Assembly (NCBI GenBank): GCA_003531585.1
Contig: DQFX01000030.1
Location: 1 to 12,454 of the forward strand
Direction of reading: 5' to 3'
Length of the DNA stretch: 12,454 nucleotides
Source of the DNA: Oscillospiraceae bacterium
GTDB taxonomy: Bacteria; Bacillota; Clostridia; Oscillospirales; Ruminococcaceae
The translations under genes were made by a program, and so were the position numbers. The stretch's first letter is position 1. Each line of letters starts with the position of its first letter. Shown here one piece after another: positions 6,604 through 12,454 of this stretch. The notes below the pieces were generated by a model that saw only the letters and a list, made by a program, of their open reading frames with translations, was not told the DNA's origin and made no database searches.

Positions 6604-6632
6604 ATTATAGCATACTGTTTTGCAATTGTCAA
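6604..6632 (-). promoter_or_regulatory. Consensus promoter of the zur-znuACB operon
   Basis: On the minus strand, TTGACA (6632-6627) and TATAAT (6609-6604) are separated by 17 bases, a perfect match. The start point would fall near 6597, inside the hexamer repeats. It is back to back with the plus-strand promoter at 6651-6679; the two -35 boxes are only 18 bases apart. Confidence 0.88.
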
Positions 6633-6650
6633 GCGGCGGGGAAAAATTTG

Positions 6651-6679
6651 TTGAATTTTATAATAGTGTGTGCTATAAT
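6651..6679 (+). promoter_or_regulatory. Promoter of the zinc-ribbon/PH-domain operon
   Basis: TTGAAT (6651-6656), a 17-base spacer and TATAAT (6674-6679) preceded by TG form an extended -10 promoter. An imperfect dyad, TTATAATAG (6658-6666) and CTATAATAA (6673-6681), overlaps the spacer and -10 box and could be an operator. The start would be near 6686, so the transcript begins at or just inside the inverted repeat at 6685-6725. Confidence 0.75.
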
Positions 6680-6684
6680 AATGT

Positions 6685-6725
6685 TAACCTCTAAAAACCG
6701 GGACACGAGAGGTTTTTAGAGGTTA
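6685..6725. repeat. Perfect 15-base inverted repeat in the leader
   Basis: TAACCTCTAAAAACC (6685-6699) and GGTTTTTAGAGGTTA (6711-6725) are exact reverse complements separated by 11 bases. In RNA they would form a stable hairpin at the very 5' end of the transcript of the downstream operon. There is no following T tract, so it is not a standard terminator. It could protect the mRNA, act as a protein site in DNA, or pair with other RNA. The right arm recurs at 50-62. Confidence 0.75.
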
Positions 6726-6767
6726 CCTAATGATAGTACCTTACTTAAAATAATAGGTGGTGATACC

Positions 6768-7916
6768 ATGCTGGATTACTGCATGTGCCCGAAATGCGAG
6801 CGCATGATAATGCTGGATTCCGACTTTGAAACGGGATTCTGCCTGTACTGCGGCACGCACATTTCCTATCAGGACTCCCGGGAGTTCCTGCTGGAAGGGC
6901 TGAAAAGCGCCGTTCCGGACGACATGAAAATAGAGGCCGACCTCAGCGAACTCATCGACGAGGACGACGCCTACACCGACGTCTACGGCACTGACGAATG
7001 CCGCATGGAATGCTCAAAGGCGCAGGAATACATGGGAAAATGGGATTTCGCCAACGCATTCAAGCACTACACCGCCGCGCTGGAGTGGCTCCCGAAGGAC
7101 TTCGAGGCGTGCTGCGGAAAGCTCACCGCCGGAATTCTAAAACTCAACGACGTGGAAAACTGGGAGTCCTACCTCAGGGACTGCACCGCGCTGATACGCT
7201 CCCAGCCCGACTGGAACATGGCGCAGAAGTCGCTTGAATACTCGCTTGATATCCTGAAGCGCTTCCTTTCGAAGGGCGGAAGGTTCGTTTCCCCGGCGTA
7301 CACCTACGGATTTTTCAAGGAGCTGTGCGACAGCTTCCCCGCGCTGCGTACCCAGGCGGCTGTGATACTTGCGCACTGCGTGAATGTCGACAACGCGCCC
7401 TACACCGACGCGGCGCGGCTGGATCACGAGACCTCCCGCTTTGCGGTGGGCAGCTACCCGCCGGAGCCTGACAAGAGCCTCGCGCGGCACCTGCTTCTTA
7501 TAATGAAGTATCACCCGGACGAGCGCGCGAAGCACACGCTGATACGCGCCGTGTATGTATACGACCGCGCGGTGTGGCTCAGGAACCACGACAACGCGCG
7601 TATCGATGACGTTCTCGACTTCCTCGAGCAGATGTTCTCCGGGAGCTACTCCACCGAGGACAGGAAAGCCGCGCTCGACGCCGGCTGCGACCTGCTGCTC
7701 ATGCGTGCGCTGGAGCCTGCCTCCACACAGCGCGAAAAGCTGATGTTCCTCACCGGGGTTTACTCCTTCGGGCAGATACGCCGCATGGAGCGGTTCTTCA
7801 GCGGAAGCGCGTTCTTTAACCGGCTCTACCTTGAAATTTACCTCAAACAGCCCGGCGCCAGTCCTATCTCATCGGAGTACCGCCGTATCGAAGAAAAGCT
7901 GAAAACACTTAGCTGA
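6768..7916 (+). CDS. Unknown protein with N-terminal zinc ribbon and TPR-like helices
   Basis: A 382-residue protein whose function I do not recognise. The N-terminus has two CxxC knuckles, Cys7/Cys10 and Cys25/Cys28, spaced as in a small zinc ribbon. An acidic linker (about 50-72) follows. The segment around 80-125 (AQEYMGKWDFANAFKHYTAA) has a tetratricopeptide-like pattern, and the rest appears helical. There is no signal peptide or membrane segment, so it is probably cytoplasmic and mediates protein contacts. AGGTGG lies 7 bases before the ATG. The next gene, a PH-domain protein, begins 16 bases after its stop, so the two are probably cotranscribed. It is divergent from the zinc-uptake operon, which makes zinc-dependent control possible but unproven. 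Confidence 0.75.
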   Translation: MLDYCMCPKCERMIMLDSDFETGFCLYCGTHISYQDSREFLLEGLKSAVPDDMKIEADLSELIDEDDAYTDVYGTDECRMECSKAQEYMGKWDFANAFKHYTAALEWLPKDFEACCGKLTAGILKLNDVENWESYLRDCTALIRSQPDWNMAQKSLEYSLDILKRFLSKGGRFVSPAYTYGFFKELCDSFPALRTQAAVILAHCVNVDNAPYTDAARLDHETSRFAVGSYPPEPDKSLARHLLLIMKYHPDERAKHTLIRAVYVYDRAVWLRNHDNARIDDVLDFLEQMFSGSYSTEDRKAALDAGCDLLLMRALEPASTQREKLMFLTGVYSFGQIRRMERFFSGSAFFNRLYLEIYLKQPGASPISSEYRRIEEKLKTLS

Positions 7917-7932
7917 CAGAAAGGAAATCACC

Positions 7933-8382
7933 ATGGCAAATATGAAAAAGCTCACCCGCGACTACGGTGAGATCATCTGGACCGGCAAGAAATGCATAAT
8001 GGGTATGCCTATTTCGTTTACACGATACATTCTCACCGACAGCAAGCTGATAACCCGCGTGGGTCTGCTGAACCTAAAGGAGGACGAGATCGAGCTCTAC
8101 CGCGTTTACGACAAGTCGATGAAGCTGCCGTTCGGTCAGCGGATAGTAGGCTGCGGAACAATCACGCTGCTTTCCAAGGACTCCGACACCTCCACAAAGG
8201 TTATGCAATCCGTAAAGCACCCCCGCGATGTAAAGAGGCTGCTCGACTCCGCGATACAGGAGCAGCGCGACAAGTACAGCGTCCGCGGCAGGGACATGAT
8301 GGGAGCCTCCGCGCACATGGAGGACAGGGACGGCGACGGTATCCCCGACCCGCCTGAGTTCCCCGGCCGCCCTATGGTCTGA
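7933..8382 (+). CDS. Bacterial PH-domain protein with acidic DxDGDG tail
   Basis: A 149-residue protein. Residues about 12-112 show the strand pattern of bacterial PH (bPH, YdbS/DUF304-like) domains: a hydrophobic strand ending in RYILTDSKLI, then TRVGLLNLKEDEIELYRVYD, then GCGTITLLSKD and a C-terminal helix (PRDVKRLLDSAIQEQRDKY). The tail contains DRDGDGIPD (131-139), resembling the calcium-binding loop of dockerin or thrombospondin type-3 repeats, which is unexpected in a protein with no export signal. No transmembrane helix is seen. AAAGGA lies about 7 bases before the ATG. It is the second gene of the operon starting at 6768. The PH assignment is pattern-based and its role is unknown. Confidence 0.75.
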   Translation: MANMKKLTRDYGEIIWTGKKCIMGMPISFTRYILTDSKLITRVGLLNLKEDEIELYRVYDKSMKLPFGQRIVGCGTITLLSKDSDTSTKVMQSVKHPRDVKRLLDSAIQEQRDKYSVRGRDMMGASAHMEDRDGDGIPDPPEFPGRPMV

Positions 8383-8457
8383 GCGCAGGTTCAGCAGTAT
8401 TTTTCCCAATAAATGCAGTTTATTCCACAAATGCTGCATGATCGGGTGGCAAATTCA

Positions 8458-8636
8458 TAAGGCAACACTGCACAAAGACCATTTATTGGATTTTGTACGC
8501 GTCTTGCTTGCATCTTTTCCGTCATATTGCACAATTCGTCCTTGCAAGGCGACAGCCTTGCCGCGTCCTCGTTGTACAATCTGACGAAAAATCTGACTGC
8601 GCAATACACGCACAATCTTTGTGCGGTATTGCCTTA
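8458..8636. mobile_element. MITE-like element, short copy
   Basis: A 179-base element with inverted ends: AAGGCAACACTGCACAAAG (8459-8477) matches the complement of CTTTGTGCGGTATTGCCTT (8617-8635) at 17 of 19 positions. TA occurs at both outer edges, compatible with a TA target duplication as made by IS630/Tc1-mariner-type transposases. The interior has an inverted pair around GCAAGGCGACAGCCTTGC and the same 20-base block as the long copy. Small frames inside are not credible genes. It fills most of the gap between the PH-domain gene and the glycosyltransferase promoter. Confidence 0.72.
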
Positions 8637-8645
8637 AAAAAATAC

Positions 8646-8674
8646 TTGATTTATTTCTCGCCGTGCTATATAAT
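8646..8674 (+). promoter_or_regulatory. Promoter of the glycosyltransferase gene
   Basis: TTGATT (8646-8651) and TATAAT (8669-8674) are separated by 17 bases. The -35 box begins 9 bases after the MITE-like element, so the promoter is outside it but next to it. Confidence 0.8.
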
Positions 8675-8697
8675 ATATTTATATATTCTCAGAATCA

Positions 8698-8716
8698 GGC
8701 GCCTTATTCCGGCGCC
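8698..8716 (+). other. Small GC hairpin in the glycosyltransferase leader
   Basis: GGCGCC occurs twice (8698-8703 and 8711-8716) with a 7-base spacer; since the word is its own complement, the two can pair. No T tract follows, so it is not a terminator. It lies in the untranslated leader about 36 bases before the start codon. Confidence 0.35.
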
Positions 8717-8752
8717 GATACGGCCTCTGTTAAACCGAAGGAGTAAAAACCA

Positions 8753-10126
8753 ATGTCAGACAAACTGGACGGACTGAATGTCTGCCTGATGAACGACTCG
8801 TTCCCTCCTGTTATTGATGGAGTTGCAACGACGATACTTAATTACGCTGAAATAATCAACAACGGACTTGGCAAGGCAACCGTAGTTACCCCGGAATATC
8901 CCGGCGCAAAGGACGATTTCCCGTTCCCGGTGGTGCGCTATACCAGCATGTCCATCACTGAGAAGATATGCAGCTACCGCATGGGATATCCGTTTTCCGC
9001 AAGCAAGCTGGATTCCCTCACAAGCAGCGGATTTGATATTATCCACACCCACTGCCCGTTTGCGTCAATGCTGATGGCGAGAGTCCTCAGGATCAAGACC
9101 GGCGTGCCGATGGTGCTGACCTATCACACCAAATTCGATATCGACATACGCCGCGCCCTGCCGACAAAGCTCATGCAGGACCAGGCGATAAAAATGCTCA
9201 TCTCGAACATCTCCTGTGCTGACGAGGTCTGGACGGTAAGCGAAGGCGCGCGTCAGAACCTTATCGACCTCGGCTACGAGGAGAACGAGCACCACCGTAT
9301 CCGAATCATGGAAAACGGCGTTGACTTCCCCCGCGGAAGGGCAGACCCCGAAGACGCAGCGGAACTCCGCGCAGAACTTGGCGTGGAAGGTCACGGTCCG
9401 GTGTTCATCTTCGTGGGACGCCTGCTGTGGTACAAGGGGATACGTCACATTCTCGACAGCCTCAAAATACTCGATGAAAAGAACATCGACTTCCGCATGA
9501 TGTTCGTAGGCGACGGCGCCGACCGCGCCGAAATCGAAGCCTGCGTCGACGAACTGAAGCTCCGAGAAAAAGTGATATTTACCGGCGCGATATACGACCG
9601 CGAGGAGCTTCGCGTGTACTATACCGCCGGCGACCTGTTCATCTTCCCGTCGCTTTACGACACGAACGGAATCGTAGTCCGGGAGGCGGCAGCCTGCGGA
9701 GTGGCCTCCGTGCTGATAAAGGGAAGCTGCGCCGCAGAGGGGATCACCCACATGCGCACCGGAATCCTCACCGAGGACGACCCGCAGGCGATCGCCGCCG
9801 AGCTGGAGTTCGCGGCTTCTCACATTGACGAGGTTCGCCAGATGGGCGACCACGCAATGAACGAGGTGTACATGTCCTGGCAGACCTCGGTTGAGAACGC
9901 ATACCGCCGCTACGGCGAGATAATTGAGGAATGGCGCACCGGAAACACCAGCAACCAGGAAACCGAGCTTCAGCAGGATCTTTTCACCGGTATCAGCCGC
10001 GTCACCGACGCAGTCCAGAAGTTCCGCAGCATTCCCGCGGTCTCCGCGATACGCGAGAGCAACAGCCGGAACATGGCAAAGTACCGCGCCCGCAAGGAAG
10101 AAAAGAAAAAGCAGGAATCCGAGTAA
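8753..10126 (+). CDS. GT4-family glycosyltransferase
   Basis: A 457-residue GT-B fold enzyme. The N-terminal acceptor domain begins with a glycine-loop motif (DSFPPVIDGVATT, 15-27) and has HTH and YHTKFD (98-100, 124-129). The C-terminal donor domain has VGRLLWYKG with Arg223 and Lys228, and FVGDG. The usual E-x7-E donor motif appears as Asp303-x7-Glu311 in YDTNGIVVREAAACG. The closest functional analogues are cytosolic or membrane-peripheral enzymes that glycosylate diacylglycerol or other lipids, but acceptor and sugar cannot be read from sequence. Residues from about 395 form a polar, highly charged tail ending in KKKQESE, which might bind membrane or be flexible. AAGGAG lies 9 bases before the ATG. 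It is a single gene with its own promoter and terminator. Confidence 0.87.
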   Translation: MSDKLDGLNVCLMNDSFPPVIDGVATTILNYAEIINNGLGKATVVTPEYPGAKDDFPFPVVRYTSMSITEKICSYRMGYPFSASKLDSLTSSGFDIIHTHCPFASMLMARVLRIKTGVPMVLTYHTKFDIDIRRALPTKLMQDQAIKMLISNISCADEVWTVSEGARQNLIDLGYEENEHHRIRIMENGVDFPRGRADPEDAAELRAELGVEGHGPVFIFVGRLLWYKGIRHILDSLKILDEKNIDFRMMFVGDGADRAEIEACVDELKLREKVIFTGAIYDREELRVYYTAGDLFIFPSLYDTNGIVVREAAACGVASVLIKGSCAAEGITHMRTGILTEDDPQAIAAELEFAASHIDEVRQMGDHAMNEVYMSWQTSVENAYRRYGEIIEEWRTGNTSNQETELQQDLFTGISRVTDAVQKFRSIPAVSAIRESNSRNMAKYRARKEEKKKQESE

Positions 10127-10147
10127 CTCCTGCCGCAAATACAATTG

Positions 10148-10180
10148 AGACCTCCTGATAAATCAGGAGGTCTATTTTAT
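10148..10180 (+). terminator. Terminator of the glycosyltransferase gene
   Basis: AGACCTCCTGAT and ATCAGGAGGTCT form a perfect 12-base inverted repeat around AA, followed by ATTTTAT. The T-rich side is on the plus strand. It also overlaps the end of the convergent minus-strand gene and may slow that transcript, though the minus-strand tail is poor in T. Confidence 0.85.
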
Positions 10181-10971
10181 CTGATACCCAGGCTGTCCGC
10201 GATGTCCTGGAGCCTGTCCACCGACTCCCTGAGCCGGGCGAACTCATCGTAATTCTGGCGGTACAGCTCCATCATGTAGGCGCCGCTGTAGCCCAGCGCG
10301 TCCATCTCCCGCATGAGCCTGCGGAAATCAAACTCGCCGTGCCCCACCGGGAGGCAGTCGCGCTCGACGGAGCCGTCGCTTATATGAAGGTGGACGATGT
10401 TCTCGCCGAGGGCGCGGATATACTCGAACGTATCGCCGTGCGCGCGGCGAACCTGCTTTAAGTCCAGCACGAACCTCGCGTACCCGCCAAGTTCCCGCTT
10501 CATCATTTTCAGGAACTCAAGGTCGCCGGAAAGGCAGTAGCTCACGTTTTCCTGCGCGACGGTCACGCCGTATTTCCTGCCGGTCTCCGCGAGCAGTCTG
10601 AACTGCTTCACGTAATGCTCCGGCGGGCACTTGCTGCTGAGTATCGCGCCGTGGAGCACGAATATTTTCGCGCCAAGCCGCTTCATGGTTCCGAAAAACT
10701 CGCTGTAGAGCTGTATCATTTCCTCAATACGGCGGTCGTAGGTCGAAAACAGGTACACCGACTCCATCGGCGACGAGAACGGGTGAAAGCTCAGAACCTC
10801 AATGCCGTTCTGGCGGCAGGTCTGTTCTATCTCCCCCACAACCGGGTCACGAGCCTCACAGGTACTGTTTGCGAAAAGCTCCGCGCAGCGCACTCCAAGC
10901 GCCGCAAGTTCGGCGAATGCGTCCTCGGCGTGCAGCGGATACAGCGACGCCGACGATACTCCTATTTTCAT
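10177..10971 (-). CDS. TIM-barrel sugar phosphate isomerase/epimerase-like protein
   Basis: A 264-residue protein of the xylose isomerase-like/AP endonuclease 2 TIM-barrel superfamily. Likely metal ligands and active-site residues are spaced as in the family: Glu31 (AELF), His63 (SFHPF), His107 (VLHGA), Glu141 (AQENV), Asp170 (FVLDLKQ), His196 (HLHISD), His211 (PVGHGEFDF) and Glu235 (MMEL). Such enzymes isomerise or epimerise small sugars or inositols; the substrate cannot be assigned. AP endonuclease activity is less likely at this size. AGGTGG lies about 7 bases before the ATG. It has its own promoter at 10995-11023 and is convergent with the glycosyltransferase gene. Confidence 0.83.
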   Translation of the reverse strand: MKIGVSSASLYPLHAEDAFAELAALGVRCAELFANSTCEARDPVVGEIEQTCRQNGIEVLSFHPFSSPMESVYLFSTYDRRIEEMIQLYSEFFGTMKRLGAKIFVLHGAILSSKCPPEHYVKQFRLLAETGRKYGVTVAQENVSYCLSGDLEFLKMMKRELGGYARFVLDLKQVRRAHGDTFEYIRALGENIVHLHISDGSVERDCLPVGHGEFDFRRLMREMDALGYSGAYMMELYRQNYDEFARLRESVDRLQDIADSLGIR

Positions 10972-10994
10972 TGCTCCACCTCCGTAACAATGTC

Positions 10995-11023
10995 AGTATA
11001 CCACAACTGAACGGAAATTTCAA
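10995..11023 (-). promoter_or_regulatory. Promoter of the TIM-barrel gene
   Basis: On the minus strand, TTGAAA (11023-11018) and TATACT (11000-10995) are separated by 17 bases in the short gap after the topoisomerase remnant. The leader is therefore very short, about 20 bases. Confidence 0.7.
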
Positions 11024-11026
11024 GGC

Positions 11027-11677
11027 TTATTTCTCAAGCTCCACGCGGACTCTGCCGTCTTTCAGCACAAGCTTTCCGGCGCAGGCATTTCCGCTGCGGT
11101 CGAGGAACCCCTTGAGCATGATGGAGCTTCCCTTGTCAAGTATACGCTTCGCCTGGGTCTCGCTGACCTCCTTGCCCCATATCTCCCGCGGAAAATAGAA
11201 TCCGCACGCGCCGCGGCTGTCCTCGCAGGAATAGGACTTCGGAAACTCGTAGACGTTCTTTCCGCAGTTCGGGCACTTGCCTATCACAGTAAGCCTTGAG
11301 AACCGGAACGGATTTTCGTTTCGCGAGGTCTCGCCCGCGTTCTCCCTGATAAGCTGCTTCGTGAACGCGATTATATCGCTCAGGAACTGCTGATCGTCCG
11401 CTTCGCCCTTCGCTATCTTCTGGAGGGTGCTTTCCCACTCGGCGGTCATTGCGGCGGATTTCACCTTCTCCGGCACGACGTCTATCACGCGTATTCCCTT
11501 GTCGGTGGGTATGAGCTGCTTTCCCTTGCGCTCGACATACTGCCGCTTTACAAGGGTCTCGATTATCGCCGCCCTTGTGGCGGGAGTTCCAAGCCCCTTC
11601 TTTTCTACGTCGTCGTCATCGTCGTAGCTGTCGCTGCCGGCGCGCTCCATTGCGGAAAGGAGCATATCCTCTGATAC
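11027..11677 (-). pseudogene. topB: C-terminal fragment of type IA DNA topoisomerase (TopB-like)
   Basis: About 216 codons match the C-terminal third of a TopB/TopA-type enzyme, which is normally near 700 residues. Counting from the ATG at 11665, GLGTPATRA (24-32) is the conserved domain core, followed by VERKGKQLIPTDKG (44-57). A C-terminal zinc-ribbon-like domain has Cys131/Cys134 and Cys147/Cys154. The catalytic tyrosine and Toprim domain are missing. Upstream the frame reads VSEDM, which fits the family, and then meets a TGA at about 11684-11686, where mobile-element sequence takes over. The ATG at 11665 has only a poorly spaced AGAGG, so any product would be a fragment without relaxing activity. 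Read as a gene interrupted by the element to its right. Confidence 0.8.
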
Positions 11678-11693
11678 GTTTTGTCAAGGGTGT

Positions 11694-11894
11694 TTAAGAA
11701 CTTTTTTCGCTGTCATTCAAAATCAGACGCTTGATTTTGTCGCTCATGGTTTCTTTGCTCGTTTCACTGAAATGGATTTTGACGCGGTAGGTGGTCTTTC
11801 CGATTTTCTTTATCATTACAGGTGGCGCGGCTTCCTTTACGGTCAGAGGGGAAGCGGTTGCGGGGGTGCTGCGGTTGCTGGTGTCGTTGTTCAT
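11694..11894 (-). CDS. tnpW: Transposon-encoded protein TnpW
   Basis: A 66-residue protein recognised by its conserved C-terminal segment, KIGKTTYRVKIHFSETSKET (30-49), followed by MSDKIKRLIL, which matches the TnpW family of Tn4451-like clostridial elements. The N-terminal part is low in complexity (Thr, Ser, Ala, Pro). The biochemical function of TnpW is not established. I chose the ATG at 11894 because AAAGGAG lies 5 bases upstream. A longer frame begins at a GTG at 12020 that overlaps the upstream stop, but its extra 42 residues run through a hairpin and tandem repeats and look non-coding. It is probably cotranscribed with, or attenuated after, the ATPase gene. Confidence 0.82.
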   Translation of the reverse strand: MNNDTSNRSTPATASPLTVKEAAPPVMIKKIGKTTYRVKIHFSETSKETMSDKIKRLILNDSEKSS

Positions 11895-11913
11895 AGGCTC
11901 TCCTTTCCATGAG

Positions 11914-11941
11914 AAAAGCCCCATGCGGTCATACATGGGGC
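11914..11941 (-). terminator. Terminator/attenuator-like hairpin upstream of tnpW
   Basis: On the minus strand, GCCCCATG pairs with CATGGGGC around an 8-base loop and is followed by TTTTCTC. It stands between the ATPase gene and the tnpW ribosome binding site, so it could end or limit transcription into tnpW. The T tract is short. Confidence 0.5.
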
Positions 11942-11956
11942 GGTGGTTTTGAGGTT

Positions 11957-12003
11957 GAAGTGGCGAAGTGGCAAAGTGGCAAGGTATCTGGGTTTTGCCA
12001 CTT
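11957..12003. repeat. Tandem 8-base repeats and 10-base inverted repeat
   Basis: GAAGTGGC, GAAGTGGC and AAAGTGGC lie head to tail at 11957-11980. AAGTGGCAAA (11966-11975) is also the exact complement of TTTGCCACTT (11994-12003), allowing a 10-base-pair hairpin. The array lies in the roughly 120-base gap between the ATPase stop and tnpW. It may be a protein binding array or a structured RNA leader. Confidence 0.6.
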
Positions 12004-12016
12004 GGATTTTGCCGTT

Positions 12017-12454
12017 TCACTTTTTAAGAGCGTGATACCATGCCGCGCCAATGCGCTTTGAGGTAATGCGCCCGTCAAGGTTTCTCTTTGCCGCCCGGAC
12101 GGTACGGGCGGATATGCCCGCTTCTGTGGCGGCTTTCTCTATGTCCTCGCTGGCAAGCTCTTTCCCGTCTGCAAGCAGGTCAAGTATCAGCCTTTCAGCC
12201 TGTTCGGTCTTGGTGGCGGTGTTGCCCCCCGCGCCGGACAGCAGCTCGTCGGCGGTTATATCATATTCGCCTATCCACGAAAAGCCCGTTTCCGGGTCAA
12301 GGCAAAAGGCAACGGGCTTGCCCTCCGGCGCAAGGGAAGATTTGTCATGGACGATAACGCGCACATTCGGTTCTCGCTTCACGCGCCCGATCAGCAGGAC
12401 GCTCCTTGCTGCGGCGCGGAAGTCGATAGAACCTAAGCCCCGGTATGCGCTCTG
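12017..12454 (-). CDS. AAA family ATPase/RepA-like replication protein, C-terminal part
   Basis: The frame is open to the window edge, so only the last 145 residues are visible. They begin with AYRGLGSIDFRAAARSVLLI, a segment typical of the late part of RecA-fold AAA ATPases (AAA_25/RepA-like hexameric helicases) of phage and integrative elements. A stretch with KPVAFCLDPETGFSWIGEYD follows. The end is a winged-helix-like domain (about 82-145, with DIEKAATEAGISARTVRAAK as its HTH). The Walker motifs would be upstream, outside the window. It probably helps element replication or maintenance (family inference). The GTG at 12382 is internal, not a start. A GTG overlapping its TGA opens the long alternative tnpW frame. 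Confidence 0.72.
   Translation of the reverse strand, partial: QSAYRGLGSIDFRAAARSVLLIGRVKREPNVRVIVHDKSSLAPEGKPVAFCLDPETGFSWIGEYDITADELLSGAGGNTATKTEQAERLILDLLADGKELASEDIEKAATEAGISARTVRAAKRNLDGRITSKRIGAAWYHALKK

Larger units (their letters stand above)
11678..12454. mobile_element. Terminal part of a TnpW-bearing integrative element
   Basis: From about 11678 to the window end the sequence changes from topoisomerase to genes typical of clostridial mobile elements: tnpW and an AAA ATPase/RepA-like gene. In Tn4451-type elements tnpW is the terminal gene opposite the large serine recombinase tnpX, and here the tnpW stop is about 17 bases from the junction. This supports calling it an element end. 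The other end, the recombinase and transfer genes lie outside the window. The exact end base is not fixed; TnpX-type enzymes use a GA core, and a GA occurs in TATCAGAGGAT at the junction. Confidence 0.7.

Noticed and set aside
8410..8440. Hairpin ATGCAG/CTGCAT as terminator of the PH-domain operon
   Set aside because: Only 6 base pairs with a long loop and no T tract, so I do not call it.
8391..8777. Small frames on both strands in and around the short MITE-like element
   Set aside because: They are made of repeat and promoter DNA, without ribosome binding sites.
9065..10144. Minus-strand frame of 359 codons opposite the glycosyltransferase
   Set aside because: Antisense shadow produced by GC-rich codon use; the plus strand shows all GT4 motifs.
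11895..12020. Longer tnpW starting at the GTG overlapping the ATPase stop
   Set aside because: The extra 42 codons cross a terminator-like hairpin and tandem repeats, and a much better start with ribosome binding site exists at 11894.

Overview
The window looks like chromosomal DNA of a Gram-positive anaerobe of the Clostridia, most likely Ruminococcaceae/Oscillospiraceae. This is inferred from protein style, strong purine-rich ribosome binding sites, several near-consensus housekeeping promoters with 17-base spacers, and TnpW-type mobile DNA at the right end. There is no rRNA, tRNA or CRISPR array. The species cannot be named from sequence reading alone.

Layout, left to right. Bases 1-126 hold the end of an unseen upstream region and a strong terminator. 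A minus-strand SGNH/GDSL hydrolase follows (127-1251), with a consensus promoter flanked by a perfect 16-base palindrome. A 358-base MITE-like repeat element (1445-1802) lies between a promoter and the ribosome binding site of an NhaC-type Na+/H+ antiporter (1816-3438). Next is a compact minus-strand zinc-uptake operon, transcribed zur-like regulator > znuA > znuC > znuB (6554 down to 3618), with overlapping or nearly abutting genes. Its promoter carries hexamer repeats that look like a Fur/Zur operator. Divergently, a two-gene plus-strand operon (6768-8382) encodes a zinc-ribbon/TPR-like protein and a bacterial PH-domain protein, both of unknown role; its leader contains a perfect 15-base inverted repeat. 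A second, shorter copy of the MITE-like element (8458-8636) precedes the promoter of a GT4 glycosyltransferase (8753-10126). A convergent minus-strand TIM-barrel isomerase/epimerase-like gene follows (10177-10971).

The right end (11027-12454) is a mobile-element junction. The C-terminal third of a type IA topoisomerase (TopB-like) stops abruptly near 11677. It is replaced by tnpW and the C-terminal part of an AAA ATPase/RepA-like protein, so a Tn4451/TnpX-type integrative element appears to have entered topB.

How the parts work together: the best-supported system is zinc homeostasis, in which a zinc-sensing Fur-family repressor probably controls its own operon encoding the ZnuABC importer. 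The most unusual material is non-coding: two related TIR elements whose length difference is made of inserts bounded by inverted repeats, a leader inverted repeat with a related copy at the window start, and the split topB gene. I did not find a clearly new multi-gene system; the nearest candidate is the zinc-ribbon/PH-domain gene pair.
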